A stretch of 45,894 bases of DNA from Bacillus canaveralius (GTDB taxonomy: Bacteria; Bacillota; Bacilli; Bacillales; Cytobacillaceae), in the NCBI RefSeq assembly GCF_002860125.1, contig NZ_PGVA01000049.1, positions 1 to 45,894 on the forward strand, written 5' to 3'. A model generated the notes under the pieces. The model made no database searches, was not told where the DNA came from, and saw only the letters and a list, made by a program, of their open reading frames with translations. Made by a program: the position numbers and the translations under genes. Below, one piece after another: positions 42,583 through 45,894 of the stretch. Each line of letters opens with the position of its first letter. The stretch's first letter is position 1.

Positions 42583-43188
42583 TTATATTCTCGTGGTTTT
42601 GTAAATATGATTTGCAGGGTTGTTCTTAATAATTTCTAATAACTGTTCCGCCATATAGTTCGAACTGTATTTAAACCCGTCATTTATCCATTCAATAATC
42701 ATTCCAAAGACAGCATATGCTTGATAGCTGCCACGGAGTTCACGATTAATTTTAGAATTGGGCTGACAGTCTTCGAGATCTTGTAAAGCGAGGTTTCTTA
42801 ACTCATTGCATATTCTATTTTGAAAACCTGATAATGTATTTGATTGCACAATGAGTGTGTAAAAACTGGAGTAATTTGCAACATGCTCAAATATTTTAAT
42901 AGCAGAAGATGTCAGGTTTCTTACCTCAAAAGTTTCGCTATTTTGATAGGGTTCACGATAGGATGCGATCAAGTCCGTGATCACATCATCTATCACTTCC
43001 TCCAATAATTCTTCTTTGTATTGATAGTGCTTATAGAATGTACCCCGATTCAGGTCTGCCAGCTGAACGATATCAGTAATGGAAATATCCTCAAAGTCCT
43101 TCCGTTGCATCAATGTTATGATTGATACTTTTAATGCAGCCTTTGTTTTCTTAATTCTTCTATCAATATTGGCCGAGTTTTTAGACAT
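42583..43188 (-). CDS. TetR/AcrR-family regulator, divergent from an SDR gene
   Basis: 201 residues from the ATG at 43188, which follows AGGATGG on the reverse strand; the frame can be extended to 43239 but without a ribosome binding site. The HTH is DISITDIVQLADLNRGTFYK followed by HYQYKEELLEEV. The C-terminal domain ends near GMIIEWINDGFKYSSNYM, the TetR_C_7 or similar Bacillus pattern seen in YxaF/YcgE-like repressors. It is divergent from the SDR gene at 43367 with a shared 180-bp region, so regulation of that gene is likely. Confidence 0.87.
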   Translation of the reverse strand: MSKNSANIDRRIKKTKAALKVSIITLMQRKDFEDISITDIVQLADLNRGTFYKHYQYKEELLEEVIDDVITDLIASYREPYQNSETFEVRNLTSSAIKIFEHVANYSSFYTLIVQSNTLSGFQNRICNELRNLALQDLEDCQPNSKINRELRGSYQAYAVFGMIIEWINDGFKYSSNYMAEQLLEIIKNNPANHIYKTTRI

Positions 43189-43277
43189 TCTAACCATCCT
43201 ATGTTCAATATCATTGGTTATTAAACACATGTAATCCATAGTGTTGATTAAACAACAAATGGATCTTCGTTTGCTGA

Positions 43278-43307
43278 TTGAGTCTTGTAGTTTGGTTTCA
43301 TTATACT
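43278..43307 (+). promoter_or_regulatory. Promoter of the divergent SDR gene
   Basis: TTGAGT (43278-43283) and TATACT (43302-43307) are 18 bp apart, 60 bp before the SDR start. I see no clear palindrome for the TetR protein in this short region. Confidence 0.5.
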
Positions 43308-43366
43308 ATAAATAGATGTTGGTTCTTCTGCTTAATTTGTTAACAATTTGCACGGGAGGAATTAGG

Positions 43367-44125
43367 ATGAGACTTGAAAATAAGGTTGCTGTGGTGACTG
43401 GGGCAGCGTCTGGTATGGGGAAAGCAATTGCTGTACTTTATGCAAGAGAAGGAGCTAAAGTTGTTGTTTCTGATATTAATCTAGACTTAGCAAATGCAAC
43501 AGTAGCCGAAATTAAATCTAGTGGCGGAGAAGCAATAGCTGTATTAGCGAATGTTGCAAAAGAAGATGATATTCAAAATCTAATTGATACAGCTGTCAAT
43601 ACTTATGGCACACTAGACATTTTAGTTAATAATGCTGGAATTATGGATAATTTTGAACCAGCAGCGGATATTTCAGATAGTGAGTGGGAACGTGTCTTTG
43701 CTGTTAATACAACAAGCGTAATGCGCAGTACACGTAAGGTGTTACCGATCTTTTTAGAGAAACAAAAAGGTGTAATTATTAATGTTGCGTCTGTGGGCGG
43801 ATTAAATGGAGCTCGTGCAGGTGCAGCCTATACTGCTTCTAAACATGCAGTGATTGGTTTCACAAAAAATACTGGTTTTATGTATGCTCAACAAGGCATA
43901 CGTTGTAACGCAATCGCACCAGGTGGCGTTGAGACAAATATCAGTTCCTCGATGACAAATATCAATGAATACGGTGCGAGACGCGCACAACCAGGAATGG
44001 CGCTTAACCCGCGTATGGGCCAACCAGAAGAGATTGCTAACGTAGCATTATTCCTTGCTTCAGATGAATCAAGTTTTGTTAACGGTGCAGTAGTCACCGC
44101 AGATTCAGGTTGGACTGCATACTAA
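43367..44125 (+). CDS. Short-chain dehydrogenase/reductase
   Basis: 252-residue classical SDR. The cofactor motif is VTGAASGMGKAIA (about 10-22), NNAGIM is the structural strand, and the catalytic Ser-Tyr-Lys are in NVASVGGLNG and AAYTASKHAVIG. Asp in VVVSDINLD at the end of strand 2 predicts NAD preference. GGGAGG precedes ATG 43367; the frame from 43316 lacks a site. It is regulated, by inference, by the divergent TetR protein; the substrate is unknown. A clean terminator follows. Confidence 0.9.
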   Translation: MRLENKVAVVTGAASGMGKAIAVLYAREGAKVVVSDINLDLANATVAEIKSSGGEAIAVLANVAKEDDIQNLIDTAVNTYGTLDILVNNAGIMDNFEPAADISDSEWERVFAVNTTSVMRSTRKVLPIFLEKQKGVIINVASVGGLNGARAGAAYTASKHAVIGFTKNTGFMYAQQGIRCNAIAPGGVETNISSSMTNINEYGARRAQPGMALNPRMGQPEEIANVALFLASDESSFVNGAVVTADSGWTAY

Positions 44126-44149
44126 GCCATAAATCAATAATTTAGTAGA

Positions 44150-44175
44150 CCACCAAATGTATTTGGTGGTTTTTT
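44150..44175 (+). terminator. Terminator after the SDR gene
   Basis: CCACCAAA (44150-44157) pairs perfectly with TTTGGTGG (44162-44169) around a 4-base loop, followed by six T residues. The rest of the gap to 44446 shows no gene. Confidence 0.85.
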
Positions 44176-44446
44176 AAATGCCTATGTGCGCAGTAAACCA
44201 GGGCCGGCGTTATGAGTCTTTTATTACCTCCGTGGCATTATTTATCTACCAAGCAGATGTCTTTGCTTTATTTTTTATGAAGAGATTATTTTAGGAATAT
44301 CGATCTATCTAGGTGAGCTCTTTTAGAGTAATTATCCACTAAAATCAGTACTAAAGTTGGTTCAGTGGTGAGGGTAATTTTGGTAATATCAATTTATGGA
44401 ATTAAATGGTTTAATGCCATCGGAAGAATGACGTTAGGAGGTTGCC

Positions 44447-44764
44447 ATGGATTTAAATCTTTTAGAAGAGCTTGAGAGAAAAGCGAAACGTCAGAAGTAT
44501 CTCTGGATGATTGATATCTTGCAAGGTTACAAGTCCAATATCATAGAAGCCGCTGCTCATTTCGAAGACGGAGCCGCGGTTTATCGAAGTGCTTATGGCT
44601 GTTATGCGGCTAATTGGCAGGGCCAATCCCGTGAAGCCTATGAGTTGATTGCAGGTGAATTGAACCAGACAGCCAATCAGGTTTATAGTTTAGGGGACGA
44701 TCTTGTCAGTGAAATTGGGGCAGAAATCCGTAAATTGCGCAGGAAAGTGGAGGCCCTGTCATGA
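44447..44764 (+). CDS. WXG-like partner protein of an LXG toxin locus
   Basis: 105-residue helical protein with a central WxG motif (NWQGQSREAYELI, about 66-78) between two long helices, the architecture of the small WXG100/DUF5082-type proteins encoded before LXG toxins (YwqH-like position). TTAGGAGG is 6 bp before ATG 44447. Its stop overlaps the next start as ATGA, so the two are coupled. It should help target the toxin to the type VII (Yuk/Ess) secretion machinery. None of that machinery is in the window. Confidence 0.75.
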   Translation: MDLNLLEELERKAKRQKYLWMIDILQGYKSNIIEAAAHFEDGAAVYRSAYGCYAANWQGQSREAYELIAGELNQTANQVYSLGDDLVSEIGAEIRKLRRKVEALS

Positions 44765-45840
44765 CCCAGATCCAGATCAAAGTAGATGAGCTGGAGAAGT
44801 TCGCGGATCAGATTGGCAAAGCGGAACGAGATTGCAGTCAAGCCCTTAACGCTGTAACCTGGCACTTCAATTCGCTGCTGGCAGACTTTCCTGGCGTTTT
44901 GCCTGGCGGAATTCAGGACCTTGAAGCAGAGTTCAAGGAAACGATCAGAAGATACAAGGATAAACTTGATGAAGCACAACATTTAATCAAAATGACGGCA
45001 GGCGAGATGAGAGACGCCGATCAAAAGCTTGCAGGTGAAATCGGGGAGTTTCTTCTTGAAGTGGTCGGCTGGTACGATGTCCAGCGAATTTTCGCCGAAT
45101 ATGACCCGGTCACAGGTAAAAAGCTGTCGGCTGGAGAACGAGCTCTTGCGACCGGGATGGTTTTAGCTACCCTCTTCCCGCCGGCAAAGGTGGTCGGGGT
45201 CGTTGGGAAATCTGCCATTAAGGGAGGAAAAGCTCTTACTGGCACAGCTGCCATCAGTGGACTATCATCCCTCGCTAAAAATTCGGAAGTCTTCATCAAA
45301 ATGCGCAATGTGTTTAATCCGAAGAAGGTTTCCGATGCTTTTAAAGTAGTATACAATCATGTGGTCAGGGGACCGTTAACGGTAACAAAATTATGGTTTG
45401 ACAAAGCTTTTAAAAAGATAGGCGACCTGCCTGTACCAACGTACTTGCAACCGCAGCTTGCCGGGTATGCCCGAGTGCAGAGTTCGATGAGAGAAGCATT
45501 TGCGGATGCTAAGGAATCTGTAATGCGGATGGTGAATGGTTCGAAGATTGAGAAATCGGTTGGGGTTGCGAAAAAGGATATTGATAAAGTTGAGTATGGC
45601 GAACAATATACAAAAGTTAATCGTAAAAAAGCGTTAAAGCCAAATGTAGAGTATACAACGAGTGAAGGCTATAAATATACTACTGATGGTAATGGGCGTA
45701 TAACGGTTGCTGAAGCTAAACTAGAATTAGGGAAAGCCAACCGAAATCTTCATGCCCAAAGAACAGTTGGTGGAAACGATAGACTATCTAATGATGATGG
45801 GGGTCATTTAATAGCAAGTATTTTTAAAGGGTCTGTATGA
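44761..45840 (+). CDS. LXG/WXG-type polymorphic toxin with early-stopping nuclease domain
   Basis: 359 residues. The N-terminal helical region (about 1-95) looks like an LXG/WXG export domain. A pre-toxin TG-type linker follows (FAEYDPVTGKKLSAGERALA, about 115-134), then a glycine/alanine-rich stretch, and finally the front of a non-specific DNA/RNA endonuclease (Endonuclea_NS_2, YeeF/YobL type): DRLSNDDGGHLIASIF, with the metal/active-site His of DGGHLIA. In relatives the domain continues another 50 or more residues with an Asn-rich NL-type motif; here it ends four codons later (KGSV then stop). The toxin is probably inactive or newly truncated. No immunity gene is seen in the last 54 bases. 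Confidence 0.78.
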   Translation: MTQIQIKVDELEKFADQIGKAERDCSQALNAVTWHFNSLLADFPGVLPGGIQDLEAEFKETIRRYKDKLDEAQHLIKMTAGEMRDADQKLAGEIGEFLLEVVGWYDVQRIFAEYDPVTGKKLSAGERALATGMVLATLFPPAKVVGVVGKSAIKGGKALTGTAAISGLSSLAKNSEVFIKMRNVFNPKKVSDAFKVVYNHVVRGPLTVTKLWFDKAFKKIGDLPVPTYLQPQLAGYARVQSSMREAFADAKESVMRMVNGSKIEKSVGVAKKDIDKVEYGEQYTKVNRKKALKPNVEYTTSEGYKYTTDGNGRITVAEAKLELGKANRNLHAQRTVGGNDRLSNDDGGHLIASIFKGSV

Positions 45841-45894
45841 GTAAAATGTTTGTAGGAGAATTATTTCCCTTCTCATCCAGATAATGGCGTAGCC

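Noticed and set aside
1-45894. CRISPR arrays, tRNA or rRNA genes, intact insertion sequences or prophage genes
   Set aside because: I saw no regular repeat-spacer pattern, cloverleaf-like segment, transposase or phage structural gene on either strand.

Overview
The window reads as chromosome of a low-GC, spore-forming Bacillaceae-type Firmicute. The signs are strong AGGAGG-type ribosome binding sites, frequent TTG and GTG starts, Rho-independent terminators with U-tracts, candidate CcpA (cre) sites, a KinB-like six-pass sensor kinase, a Bacillus-type LDH-like malate dehydrogenase and a YwqH/LXG-type toxin locus. The genes are mostly accessory catabolism, with several scars of gene decay between modules.

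Layout. (a) 1-7,460: a ribose-type uptake operon (LacI regulator, RbsA, RbsC, RbsB, ribokinase, xylulokinase) behind a promoter with two candidate operators. (b) 7,570-8,770: a decay zone with a beheaded AraC gene abutting antisense remnants of an LrgB-type gene and small membrane-protein fragments. (c) 8,770-12,440: sensor kinase, a 56-residue ORF and an MFS transporter. (d) 12,860-18,650: an AraC-controlled sugar or polyol module (orphan binding lipoprotein, MFS carrier, TIM-barrel isomerase/epimerase, inositol 2-dehydrogenase type IolG). Its promoter region carries a 21-bp-spaced direct repeat and a cre site. (e) 19,300-21,660: PlsC acyltransferase with a coupled small ORF, a VOC protein, and a chimeric ORF in which a YcsA-type dehydrogenase has been fused by deletion to the tail of a flavin reductase.

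(f) 22,209-31,572: a bacterial microcompartment (BMC) operon: SDR, DeoR regulator, class III PLP enzyme, APH-type kinase, a repeat-containing protein with an N-terminal encapsulation-type helix, acylating aldehyde dehydrogenase, BMC-H, PduL, a PduM-like protein, BMC-P, a second BMC-H and a malate dehydrogenase. The set matches the RMM / amino-alcohol type. An amino alcohol would be phosphorylated by the kinase, eliminated to an aldehyde by the PLP phospho-lyase, oxidised to acyl-CoA and passed to acyl-phosphate by PduL, without B12 or a glycyl radical. Downstream lie an APC permease, a metallophosphoesterase, a formamidase-type amidase and a PHP-domain remnant.

(g) 35,860-42,320: a TetR gene and, behind a promoter with a palindrome between -35 and -10, RidA, a polysaccharide-deacetylase-fold hydrolase and an HpaB-type monooxygenase, followed by an NCS1 permease and a flavin reductase. 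The set resembles the Rut pyrimidine pathway in logic but with a different oxygenase, so I infer oxidative opening of a nitrogen compound. (h) 42,350-45,894: gene remnants, a TetR/SDR divergent pair, and a WXG-like protein with an LXG-type nuclease toxin whose nuclease domain stops early.

The two strongest candidates for undescribed biology are the BMC operon (repeat protein, Asp-containing pore, dual C-terminal targeting helices, malate dehydrogenase) and the HpaB/RidA/deacetylase/NCS1 cluster. All assignments are from reading the sequence. No database search was run.
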